A stretch of DNA of 64,000 bases from Actinomadura luteofluorescens. GTDB taxonomy: Bacteria > Actinomycetota > Actinomycetes > Streptosporangiales > Streptosporangiaceae. The stretch is taken from NCBI RefSeq assembly GCF_013409365.1, contig NZ_JACCBA010000001.1, forward strand, positions 2,852,001 through 2,916,000, read 5' to 3'. Position numbers and translations under genes: made by a program. The notes below the pieces were generated by a model. The model had not been told where the DNA came from. It made no database searches and was given only the letters and a program-made list of their open reading frames with translations. Positions 43,402-50,490 of the stretch are shown piece by piece; position 1 is the stretch's first letter, and the number at the start of each line of letters is the position of its first letter.

Positions 43402-45165
43402 ATGGCAACTGCGCCGAACCTCGTCGTCGCGGGGGACCCGGGCGTCGCCCGGAGTTTGCGGGATACCGGTCGGTTCTCCGCCGTGTACGACGCCGCCTCC
43501 GCGGCGGAACTCCGCGACCTGTCCAAGAGCGGGCGGGTCGGACCCCCCGCCGCCTTCATGTTCGCCCCGGGGTTCGTCGAGGACCTCCCGGGCGCCGGCG
43601 TGTCCGTTCTGGCGAACGGGCTGGCCGGCCGCGGGTTCACCGTGCTCGTGCACGGATACTTCGCGGAACGCGGCGACACCTTCGATCCGGGCGTGCACGT
43701 CATCGGCGGGCAGCTCAAGATGTCGGACCTGCTGGCACTGTTCGGCATCTCCGGCCCTGCCCCGGCCAAGCCCGCCGCACCGCCCCCGGCGGCCACGCCA
43801 CCGGCCGCACCACCGGCCACACCACCGACCACACCACCGGCCACACCACCGACCGCACCACCGGCCGCGTCCCAGGCACCGTCTGCCGGGCAGCAGCGAC
43901 CGGCGGCCCAACCGTTCACGGCCGCCCAGCCGCCCGCCGAGCAGCCACCCGCCCAGCAACCGCCTGCCGCCGCCCAGCCCTCCGCCGGCGGCTGGAATCC
44001 GAATCCGGCGCAGCCTCCGTCCTTCGCGCAGGCGCCCGGGACGGTGCCGCCGCAGGCCGCCGAACCGCCCGCGCCCTCGGCCCCGCCTCCCGGCCACCAG
44101 CCGTGGCCGGCGGCCGCGCCGGGACAGCAGGGGTTCGCGGGGCAGCAGCCCGTCCCGGGAGGCCACGCGGAGCAGGTTCCGGAAGCGGGGCCCGCGACGG
44201 GGCACGACCAGCACCCGATGCCGGCCCAGCCGACCTCGAACGGATGGCCGGGGCCGCAGCAGACGCCGGCGGCCGCGCTGGTCAGGGCCGAGGAGCCCGC
44301 CCCGGCCCTGGGGCGGGTCATCGCCATCGCCTCGGCCAAGGGCGGCGTGGGCAAGACCACCACGGCCGTGAACCTGTCGGTCTACGCGGCCAGGCACCTG
44401 CACGCCGCCGGCCGGCCCGGAAGGGTGGCGCTGGTCGACACCAACTTCCAGCAGGCCGACGTCGCGCGGTACCTGAACGTGGAGGCGCCGACGATCCTCG
44501 ACATGCTCCGGGCGAACGGATCGCTCAGGGTGGAGAACGTGCGCAACCATCTCGCGCACATCGCGGACGCCGACCTGTTCACGCTGCTCGGGCCGCAGGA
44601 CGTCACCATGGCCGACCCGGCGCTGATCAACGCGGTGCTGTACCGGCGGATCATCACGGTGCTGCGGCAGGCGTTCGACTTCGTGTTCGTCGACACGCCG
44701 GTCGCCGAGCTCTACCACATGACGTTCACCGACCTGGTCCTGCCGGAGGCCGACGCGATCCTGGTCCCGGTCGAGCCCAACCGGGTGACACTGGAGGCCG
44801 CGCGCGCGTGGCTCAGCGCGATCACCATGGCGCGGCACTCCCGGAGCGGCGGCGTCGACCCCGAGAAGCTGTCCCTCATCCTCAACCGGGCCCGCACGGA
44901 CGTGGACTGCAGCCCGGAGGACGTCATGGACCTGATGCCCGGCTGGCGGTTCGTCGGCATGATCCCGGAAGACCTGGAGTGGACGCAGGCCGCGAACAAC
45001 CGCCGGCTGAACGCGCTGCGGATCGGCCCGGACCTGGAGACGACCTTCCGGGAGATCCTCCAGTTCGTCACCGGGGACCCGGTGTTCGGCCAGTCCCTGG
45101 CCGCGCAGCCGGGGGCCGGCCGGGGCGGCATCTGGAAGCGGCTCCTCGGCATGGACCCCAAGTGA
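43402..45165 (+). CDS. TadZ/CpaE-like ParA-family ATPase with proline-rich linker
   Basis: 587 residues. An N-terminal domain of about 115 residues resembles the atypical receiver-like region of TadZ/CpaE ('APNLVVAGDPGVARSLRDTG', 'FTVLVHGYFAERGD'). A Pro/Ala/Gln linker (about 118-295) includes a repeat coding PPATPPTTPPATPPTAPP (about 43795-43865). The MinD/ParA ATPase has deviant Walker A 'ASAKGGVGKTTTAVN' near 313, 'VDTNFQQADV' as switch I and 'DFVFVDTPVAELYH' as Walker B. ParA relatives place machines at the cell pole in Tad and secretion systems. It is 44 bases upstream of the VirB11-like gene and likely acts with it. Confidence 0.84.
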   Translation: MATAPNLVVAGDPGVARSLRDTGRFSAVYDAASAAELRDLSKSGRVGPPAAFMFAPGFVEDLPGAGVSVLANGLAGRGFTVLVHGYFAERGDTFDPGVHVIGGQLKMSDLLALFGISGPAPAKPAAPPPAATPPAAPPATPPTTPPATPPTAPPAASQAPSAGQQRPAAQPFTAAQPPAEQPPAQQPPAAAQPSAGGWNPNPAQPPSFAQAPGTVPPQAAEPPAPSAPPPGHQPWPAAAPGQQGFAGQQPVPGGHAEQVPEAGPATGHDQHPMPAQPTSNGWPGPQQTPAAALVRAEEPAPALGRVIAIASAKGGVGKTTTAVNLSVYAARHLHAAGRPGRVALVDTNFQQADVARYLNVEAPTILDMLRANGSLRVENVRNHLAHIADADLFTLLGPQDVTMADPALINAVLYRRIITVLRQAFDFVFVDTPVAELYHMTFTDLVLPEADAILVPVEPNRVTLEAARAWLSAITMARHSRSGGVDPEKLSLILNRARTDVDCSPEDVMDLMPGWRFVGMIPEDLEWTQAANNRRLNALRIGPDLETTFREILQFVTGDPVFGQSLAAQPGAGRGGIWKRLLGMDPK

Positions 45166-45209
45166 TCAATCTCGAACCGGCCCCTACTCACGAGAAAGGA
45201 AGCGGCCAT

Positions 45210-46694
45210 ATGGCAGCGCAAAATGAGCCCGCCACCGGAATGGACTTCTGGGCGGCCATCGGCGTCGGCCAGGAGGAGGACGACGGGCCGGAAGAGCAAC
45301 CCTCCCAGGACAAGCTCCTCGTGACCGGTGCTCCCGCCCCCGCCGCACCGGCGGACACGGGCACCGCCACGAGCCCCGAGACGGGAGCCGGCCAGCAGAG
45401 CCCGCAGGACGACTGGGCGTCGCTGTTCTCCGCCTGGGACGACTCCGCCAACGGCGCCGCCCCCGCGTCGGGGCAGCCGTCCGCCGGAGCACCGTCCGGC
45501 CAGGCGGCGGCCGGAGCGGGCGGTGCGCAGGCTCAGGCGCCAGCGCCCCCGCCGGCGCCCGCCCCGAAGCCGGAGGCACAGGAGCAGTTCTGGAACCAGG
45601 AACCGGCGAAGCCCGCGAACGCGCCCTCGGAGCAGCCTCCCAGGGACCCTGAGGTCGTGCCGGGCGCCGACGCTCCGGAGCCGGGCGGCGCCGAACAGGC
45701 TTCCCCGTCCGCGCAGGCTTCCCCGTCCGCGCAGGCTTCCCCGTCCGCGCAGGATCACCGGATCACGCGCAGCACGCCTTTCGGAACGGGCGGGCAGGCC
45801 GCTCAGACCGCGGCACCCGCCCAGCCCGCCCAGCCCGCCCAGCCCGAGCAGGCCCCGCAGCCCGAGCAGGCAACGCACACCGCGCAGCCCGCGAACGAGT
45901 CCGTGGAAGCCGCCGCGGCCCAGCCCCCGCCCGCGGCGGACCCGGCATGGGCCACCGCGGAGCGGATCGCCACCACGCTGCGCCCCCGGGTGGCCGAGCT
46001 CTGGCTGGAGGTTCTCACCCGGCACACGGGCGGGGACCCGGCCATGGCCAGCAGGGTCTACCACGTCCTGAACGGCACCCACCTGCTCGGCGAGCTGATG
46101 CGCGACGAGACGATCGACGAGGTGCACGTCCACGGGACCCAGGTGACCGTCTGCGGAGCGCGCGGCATCCGCCAGATCCCGGGGTTCCCGAACCTCGCCG
46201 CGTCCCGCCGGGCCGTCAAGACGATCACTGCCTCGCGGGAGAAGCGGGGCCTCGTCGTCTCGAAGGTGAACGACTCCGTCGTGATCAGCCGGCGCGACGG
46301 CGTGGTCCCGAAGACCAACGCCCTCGTCGCCAGCGGCGTCGTCAGCGGGGACCAGCTCGCCCGGATCCGGCAGGCGCTGCAGCAGATGCAGGCCGTGACC
46401 GTGACCGGTCCGGCCGCGCGGATCGTCATCCGCGCGCTCGCCTCGCTGATCCCGGAGGGCAGCCGCGTCTTCCTCGGGGCGTACGCGACGCTGCCCCCCG
46501 GGTGCGTCACGGCGGTGAGCCCGATGGAGGCCGACTACGTGCTCGGCGTGCGCCCGGGCGCGGTGGCCGAGGAGATGGCGGGCGCGGGGCAGGTCGGCGC
46601 TCTCATCGCCAACCCGGAGACGCAGCTCGCCGCGGCGCTGCGGTTCGCCGTCACCGGACCGTCCGCCGCGCCGGAGCGGCTCGTCGAACGCTGA
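45210..46694 (+). CDS. VirB11/TadA-like protein lacking Walker A (pseudo-ATPase)
   Basis: 494 residues. An Ala/Pro/Gln-rich N-terminal 245 residues holds three exact 18-base repeats coding ASPSAQ. The C-terminal about 245 residues follow a shortened TadA/CpaF plan: 'DETIDEVHVHGTQVTVCGARGIRQIPGF' matches the N-terminal domain, and 'VVSGDQLARIRQALQQMQAVTVTGPAARIVIRALASLIPEGSRVFL' lines up with the Walker A helix region. The expected GGTGSGKTT is replaced by 'TGPAARIVI'. 'MEADYVLGVRPGAVAEEM' aligns with the Walker B/'GEVRG' segment, also without the acidic pair. It should not hydrolyse ATP by itself. ATG 45210 follows GAAAGGA. Confidence 0.75.
   Translation: MAAQNEPATGMDFWAAIGVGQEEDDGPEEQPSQDKLLVTGAPAPAAPADTGTATSPETGAGQQSPQDDWASLFSAWDDSANGAAPASGQPSAGAPSGQAAAGAGGAQAQAPAPPPAPAPKPEAQEQFWNQEPAKPANAPSEQPPRDPEVVPGADAPEPGGAEQASPSAQASPSAQASPSAQDHRITRSTPFGTGGQAAQTAAPAQPAQPAQPEQAPQPEQATHTAQPANESVEAAAAQPPPAADPAWATAERIATTLRPRVAELWLEVLTRHTGGDPAMASRVYHVLNGTHLLGELMRDETIDEVHVHGTQVTVCGARGIRQIPGFPNLAASRRAVKTITASREKRGLVVSKVNDSVVISRRDGVVPKTNALVASGVVSGDQLARIRQALQQMQAVTVTGPAARIVIRALASLIPEGSRVFLGAYATLPPGCVTAVSPMEADYVLGVRPGAVAEEMAGAGQVGALIANPETQLAAALRFAVTGPSAAPERLVER
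45697..45753 (+). repeat. Three 18-bp in-frame tandem repeats
   Basis: Three identical copies of CAGGCTTCCCCGTCCGCG code for repeated ASPSAQ in the linker of the VirB11-like protein. Exact identity, including third positions, points to recent copy-number change. Confidence 0.85.
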
Positions 46695-46740
46695 CCGCAC
46701 GGCACCGGGCGCGACCCGCGCCCGGTTCCCGCGCGACCCG

Positions 46741-46784
46741 CGAGGGGGCGCCGCCCGCCGTCCACGGCGGGCGGCGCCCCCTCG
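46741..46784. terminator. Bidirectional 20-bp hairpin terminator
   Basis: Perfect stem 46741-46760/46765-46784 with TCCA loop, between the convergent ends at 46694 and 46789. Confidence 0.85.
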
Positions 46785-46788
46785 CCTT

Positions 46789-47298
46789 TCAGCCCAGGCG
46801 CACGGCGCGCTCGTGCTTGCCGTCGCCTATCTCCAGCACCTTCGCACACGCCGCGGCGTCGGCCAGCGGCGCGATGAGACGGGCCAGCGGGGTGCGCTGC
46901 GGAGTCCCCGGAATCTCGTCCAGTTCGGTGATCCGGCAGACCCCGGCCTCCCCGTGCAGCTCGAAGCCGCGGACGGGGTGGGCCCAGATCTTGCCCTGCG
47001 CGGTGTCCATCACCGGCACCGCCTGTTCACCGGGTGCGACGGCCAGATCCCCTAATACCCAGCCGGTCTGCCGCGCCGCCTCGGCGTAGGCGATGACCTG
47101 CTCCAGGTCGCGCCGCAGCCGGGGGACGCGGGAGCCGTCGAAGGTGACCGGCGGGCGGGCCAGCGCGACGGCGTCGTGGCAGCCCAGCCTGCCCGCGATC
47201 TCGGCGACCCGATCGAGGACACTGCGGTGAACGTGGCCCACCTGCTCTCCATCCACGGTCAGCAGCACCACGTCCACGCGGCCCTGCGAATCGGCCAT
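46789..47298 (-). CDS. Hypothetical protein downstream of the CHC2 zinc-finger gene
   Basis: 169 residues. An N-terminal alpha/beta segment ('RVDVVLLTVDGEQVGHVHRSVLDRVAEIAGRLG'), a conserved-looking middle ('RRDLEQVIAYAEAARQTGWVLGD', 'IWAHPVRGFELHGEAGVCRITELDEIPGTPQRTPLARLIAPLADA') and a short basic end. Family not recognised, no membrane segment. ATG 47298 is preceded by AGGGGGAA, 40 bases after the upstream gene, so they form a two-gene operon. An extension to 47454 overlaps that gene and is rejected. Confidence 0.68.
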   Translation of the reverse strand: MADSQGRVDVVLLTVDGEQVGHVHRSVLDRVAEIAGRLGCHDAVALARPPVTFDGSRVPRLRRDLEQVIAYAEAARQTGWVLGDLAVAPGEQAVPVMDTAQGKIWAHPVRGFELHGEAGVCRITELDEIPGTPQRTPLARLIAPLADAAACAKVLEIGDGKHERAVRLG

Positions 47299-47338
47299 CG
47301 GTTCCCCCTGCCCGGCGGTCCCGGCCGCCAGGGACGGC

Positions 47339-48346
47339 TCAGGCTGGACGCATGTCCACGACGCGGTCGGAGTCCAGGATGAAACTGGCGGCCTCGTCCG
47401 GGGTGACCCCGAGGACGTCGATGACCAGGCGGATCGGGCCGACCTTCTCGGCATCGCAGCGGTGGCACCTCGTCCGGTTGTCGCCGTACACCTTCATCGA
47501 GGGGTTCTGGTCGCCGTTGCTGTGCCTGCTCGGGCGCGGGCAGTGCCACAGGTTCCCGTCGTCGGAGGAGGAGCCGAGGCGCGTCAGCACCGTCCGGACG
47601 TCCACCGACTTGGCCTCGGAGATCCGCTTGTTGTGCGGCGACACGGGGACGGGCGGGACCATGTCGGCGCCGCGGCGCCCGGCCCGCAGCTCCTGGCGGT
47701 ACTTGGCCGCCTCGCGCCGCAGCTTCTCCAGGTCGATGCCCTGGGTCGGGTCGTCCTTGGTGACGGGCGCGGGCTCGTTCCCGGTGGACAGGTAGGGGAA
47801 CCGGTCGTCGGCCCGCCGCCGCAGCGCCGCGACGAGCACGAACGTGGCCAGCGCGTCCCGGGCCGAGGGCGGCGGGACCATGCGCAGCCGCGCCGCGTAC
47901 CGGATCACGGTGACGGCCTCCGGCGTGACCAGCTGCTGGGCGCCGGAGCCGACGTGGACGGTGGGGAGGGCTCCGCCGTCCTCGCCGCCGACCTGGCCCC
48001 ACTCCAGGTATCCCGGAGGCCGGCCCGCGTCGGGGAAGGCCTCCCCCTGCGGGTCGAGGCGCGAGAACTCCAGGACGGTGCCGCCGGCGTAGGCGTCGAC
48101 GCGGCGGCCGGCGAAGCCGCACAGGGCCGCGTACGGCACGAGGCAGTTCGGGTCCTCGGGCGCGAGGTAGATCACGCGCGACCGGAAGTCGGCCGCGGTC
48201 AGGCCGCTCGCCCGCAGGCCGGCGATGGTCGCGGCGATCACGTCCTGGTCGTCGCCCGGAACCAGGTCGACCGACTTGACCCCTTCGATCGCCGGCGGTG
48301 AACCGGTGGTGCGAACGGCCAGCACGTAATCGGTCAACTGGTGCAT
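47339..48346 (-). CDS. Protein with C-terminal DnaG-like CHC2 zinc finger
   Basis: 335 residues. The first about 220 are an unrecognised alpha/beta region ('IAATIAGLRASGLTAADFRSRVIYLAPEDPNCLVPYAALCGFAGRRVD'). The last about 85 match a primase-type CHC2 zinc finger: 'VDVRTVLTRLG' helix, 'NLWHCPRPSRHSNGDQNPSMKV' and 'TRCHRCDAEKVGPIRLVIDVLGVTPDEAASFI', giving ligands Cys, His, Cys, Cys. The catalytic TOPRIM domain of DnaG is absent, so it may bind nucleic acid without priming. ATG 48346 follows AAAGGAG. The context, next to a DNA-transfer-like locus, suggests a DNA-related role, by inference. Confidence 0.7.
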   Translation of the reverse strand: MHQLTDYVLAVRTTGSPPAIEGVKSVDLVPGDDQDVIAATIAGLRASGLTAADFRSRVIYLAPEDPNCLVPYAALCGFAGRRVDAYAGGTVLEFSRLDPQGEAFPDAGRPPGYLEWGQVGGEDGGALPTVHVGSGAQQLVTPEAVTVIRYAARLRMVPPPSARDALATFVLVAALRRRADDRFPYLSTGNEPAPVTKDDPTQGIDLEKLRREAAKYRQELRAGRRGADMVPPVPVSPHNKRISEAKSVDVRTVLTRLGSSSDDGNLWHCPRPSRHSNGDQNPSMKVYGDNRTRCHRCDAEKVGPIRLVIDVLGVTPDEAASFILDSDRVVDMRPA

Positions 48347-48630
48347 CTGGGTCTCCTTTGTAGTGTGCTTCGCAGGGGCGCGGCCCCGAGTGTCACGCAT
48401 GACCGTCCACGCGACACGGCGAGCCGCATGCTTTATTTGTCAACCTGTTCGTCGGCGGCCCCCGTCCGTCCTCTGGTACTTGCCGATCCGACCTGGCCCG
48501 AAACGGTTATGACTGAAGAGTGGACACCGGCCGGGGCGACCGGTGCCGCACCTGGCCGGTACCGGCCGGGTGCCGACGTTACCGCCGGCCGTTCGCTCGG
48601 CCGGTGGCAGGACACGGAGAAGGGTGCACA
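48347..48630. promoter_or_regulatory. Divergent promoter region with a 14-bp palindrome
   Basis: 284 bases between the CHC2 gene and the gene at 48631. It contains a perfect palindrome GGCCGGTACCGGCC (48554-48567) and further CCGG-rich symmetric sequence, a plausible operator. No gene seen. Confidence 0.4.
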
Positions 48631-49782
48631 GTGCCAACGCAAACCAAGGAAGAATTCTACGTCCGGCGCCTCTTCGACGACGACGTCCCCGTGTTCGTGG
48701 ACGCGACCAAATACGTCCGGCAGGACACCCCGTATCCCCTCAGCGCCAAGAAGTCGCTGAAGGCGACCTGCGGGGTGCGGACGGACAATGAGGTCCTGGC
48801 GTTCAGCCTGCGCAACTACACCGGCAAGCAGGCCGAGCGGGAGGTCGAGCACGTCGAGAGCACCGTCGGCGGGCGGGTGACGGCGCAGAACCAGCTGCGG
48901 CTGCGCATGCCCCGCAGGACCCTGCACGGCCTGAACGAGACGGCGCGGGCCCTGTCGGTCGTCCTCGGCGACGAGGTCATCACCGAGCTGGACGGCGACC
49001 TCTACGTCCTGACCCTCGCCCGCAACGGAGGCGAGGGGGCGCTGACCCTGGCCGGGAAGCTGACCAGGTCGGAGGGCGGCTTCGACCGGACCGACGTCAG
49101 CGACGCCGACACCGAGTTCGAGCTCCCCGTCGCGGGGGTCCGGCTGCGGATCTTCCTCCGCTCCCCCGTCCGGGACCGCATCATCGCCTACGGGTTCAGC
49201 GGCTACCTCACCCGCAAGCCCGGCGAGATGGAGACGGTGACCCGGGCGACCGCGCTGGCCATCAACAGCATCCTCGGCCTGGCGACGTTCCGGATGCTGT
49301 CGCAGCTGGAGCACGTCGACGTCCCGGCGGTGCCGCGGGGCAACGCCGTCCGTCCCCGCAAGCCCGCCGAGCAGGTGACCTTCACGGTCCCGGCGCTGCT
49401 GTTCGCCGATGACGGGACGCCTGCGGCCCGCGGCCGCGTCGCCGCCGAGATCGACCTGGACCAGGTCGACCCGGTGACCGGCGGCCTGCAGCTGCACGTG
49501 ACGGCGGGCGACCAGCTGGAGTGGAACCCGGCGGTGGCCGAGGCGGTGAAGTTCGAGTCCTACGAGCGGGTGCTCACCGAGACCATCGGCGCCATGCTCC
49601 ACTCGGCCGTGGGCGTCGACACGGTGCGCGACCTGGCCTACGACATCATGCTGGGCGACCTCGGGGCCGAGGGCATCGCCCGCCTGCGCGCCGCGACCAC
49701 CGACCTCCCGGGCCTGGCCGCCAAGCCCAACCAGGCCGAGGTGCGGTCCGCGCAGCCGGCCAGCGGGGCTCCGGCCGCCTGA
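48631..49782 (+). CDS. Hypothetical protein, tandem-domain look
   Basis: 383 residues, soluble, GTG start with GAGAAGG upstream. The N-terminal half is Asp/Val/Arg-rich ('FYVRRLFDDDVPVFVDATKYVRQDTPYPLSAKKSLKATCGVRTDNEVLAFSLRNY'). A central region ends in 'MLSQLEHVDVPAVPRG', and the C-terminal part ('LQLHVTAGDQLEWNPAVAEAVKFESYERVLTETIGAMLHSAVGVDTVRDLAYDI') is helical. Family not recognised. It is divergent from the CHC2 gene, sharing a regulatory region, and precedes the kinase/AAA operon after a perfect palindrome. Confidence 0.7.
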   Translation: MPTQTKEEFYVRRLFDDDVPVFVDATKYVRQDTPYPLSAKKSLKATCGVRTDNEVLAFSLRNYTGKQAEREVEHVESTVGGRVTAQNQLRLRMPRRTLHGLNETARALSVVLGDEVITELDGDLYVLTLARNGGEGALTLAGKLTRSEGGFDRTDVSDADTEFELPVAGVRLRIFLRSPVRDRIIAYGFSGYLTRKPGEMETVTRATALAINSILGLATFRMLSQLEHVDVPAVPRGNAVRPRKPAEQVTFTVPALLFADDGTPAARGRVAAEIDLDQVDPVTGGLQLHVTAGDQLEWNPAVAEAVKFESYERVLTETIGAMLHSAVGVDTVRDLAYDIMLGDLGAEGIARLRAATTDLPGLAAKPNQAEVRSAQPASGAPAA

Positions 49783-49822
49783 CCCCCGGCGCGGTCCGGC
49801 GCCGCGCCTCGCAGCGTTCGCG

Positions 49823-49860
49823 CGGGCCGGTGGTGCCAGGATCCTGGCACCACCGGCCCG
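49823..49860. terminator. 38-bp perfect palindrome, probable terminator
   Basis: 19+19 base perfect inverted repeat with no unpaired loop in the DNA, 41 bases after the preceding stop. It separates the 48631 gene from the kinase/AAA operon. Confidence 0.65.
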
Positions 49861-49975
49861 AACGTCCGCACGGGCCCCCGCGCGATACGGGATCGTCGCG
49901 CGGCGGGTTCCGGCGAGGGGCCGGGGCAGGCTCTAGAGTCTCCGTGTAGCGGTCCCCACACTGGAGACGACGGTG

Positions 49976-50479
49976 ATGACGAACCCACCGGATCCTGGCC
50001 ATCCTCCGCGTCCGCAGCCGCCCGGCGGGCCGGGCGGGCCCTACGGTCCACCGCCCGGCGGACCTGCCGGTCCCTTCCCCTCCGGCCCCGGCCCGGGTCC
50101 CGTCCCCGGTCCGCGCCCGCCAGGCCCGGCCTCGGGCTTCCAGGACCCGCCGCAGGGGTGGGCGCCTCCGCCCGGCCCGCCGGGCGAGAGGAATCTGGTC
50201 GGGGCGCTGTTCGACCTCAGCTTCGACACCATGATCACCACTCGGGTGGTGAAGATCCTCTACGTGCTCGCGCTGATCCCGATCACCCTGTTCTCGCTGC
50301 TGATGGCGGTGTACGGGATCGCGTGGCTCGACGACAGCGCGGCGCTCGGCCTCATGCTGCTCCTCGGGTCCCCGTTCGCGTGGCTCTCCGGAGTGTTCGC
50401 GACCCGGATCGCCATGGAGTTCGTCGTCAACCAGTTCAAGATCAGCGAGTATCTTCGGGCCATCAAGGACAAGGGCTAG
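49976..50479 (+). CDS. DUF4282-type membrane protein
   Basis: 167 residues. A Pro/Gly-rich N-terminal about 75 residues, then a DUF4282 domain: 'LFDLSFDTMITTRVVKILYVLALIPITLFSLLMAVYGIAWLDD', a second helix ('GLMLLLGSPFAWLSGVFATRI') and 'RIAMEFVVNQFKISEYLRAIKD'. The Pro-rich tail resembles linkers bound by signalling domains. ATG 49976 lies nine bases after GGAG. It is followed after 11 bases by the kinase gene and probably opens the operon running to 57950. Function of the family is unknown. Confidence 0.85.
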   Translation: MTNPPDPGHPPRPQPPGGPGGPYGPPPGGPAGPFPSGPGPGPVPGPRPPGPASGFQDPPQGWAPPPGPPGERNLVGALFDLSFDTMITTRVVKILYVLALIPITLFSLLMAVYGIAWLDDSAALGLMLLLGSPFAWLSGVFATRIAMEFVVNQFKISEYLRAIKDKG

Positions 50480-50490
50480 ACGGGACTGCT

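Noticed and set aside
24924..46694. Complete integrative conjugative element
   Set aside because: No relaxase, integrase, excisionase, att repeats or tRNA target was found inside the window, so calling it a conjugative element would exceed the evidence.
46699..47454. Longer start for the 169-residue gene
   Set aside because: The extension overlaps the upstream CHC2 gene and encodes Ser/Pro/Arg-rich shadow sequence; the ATG at 47298 has its own ribosome site.
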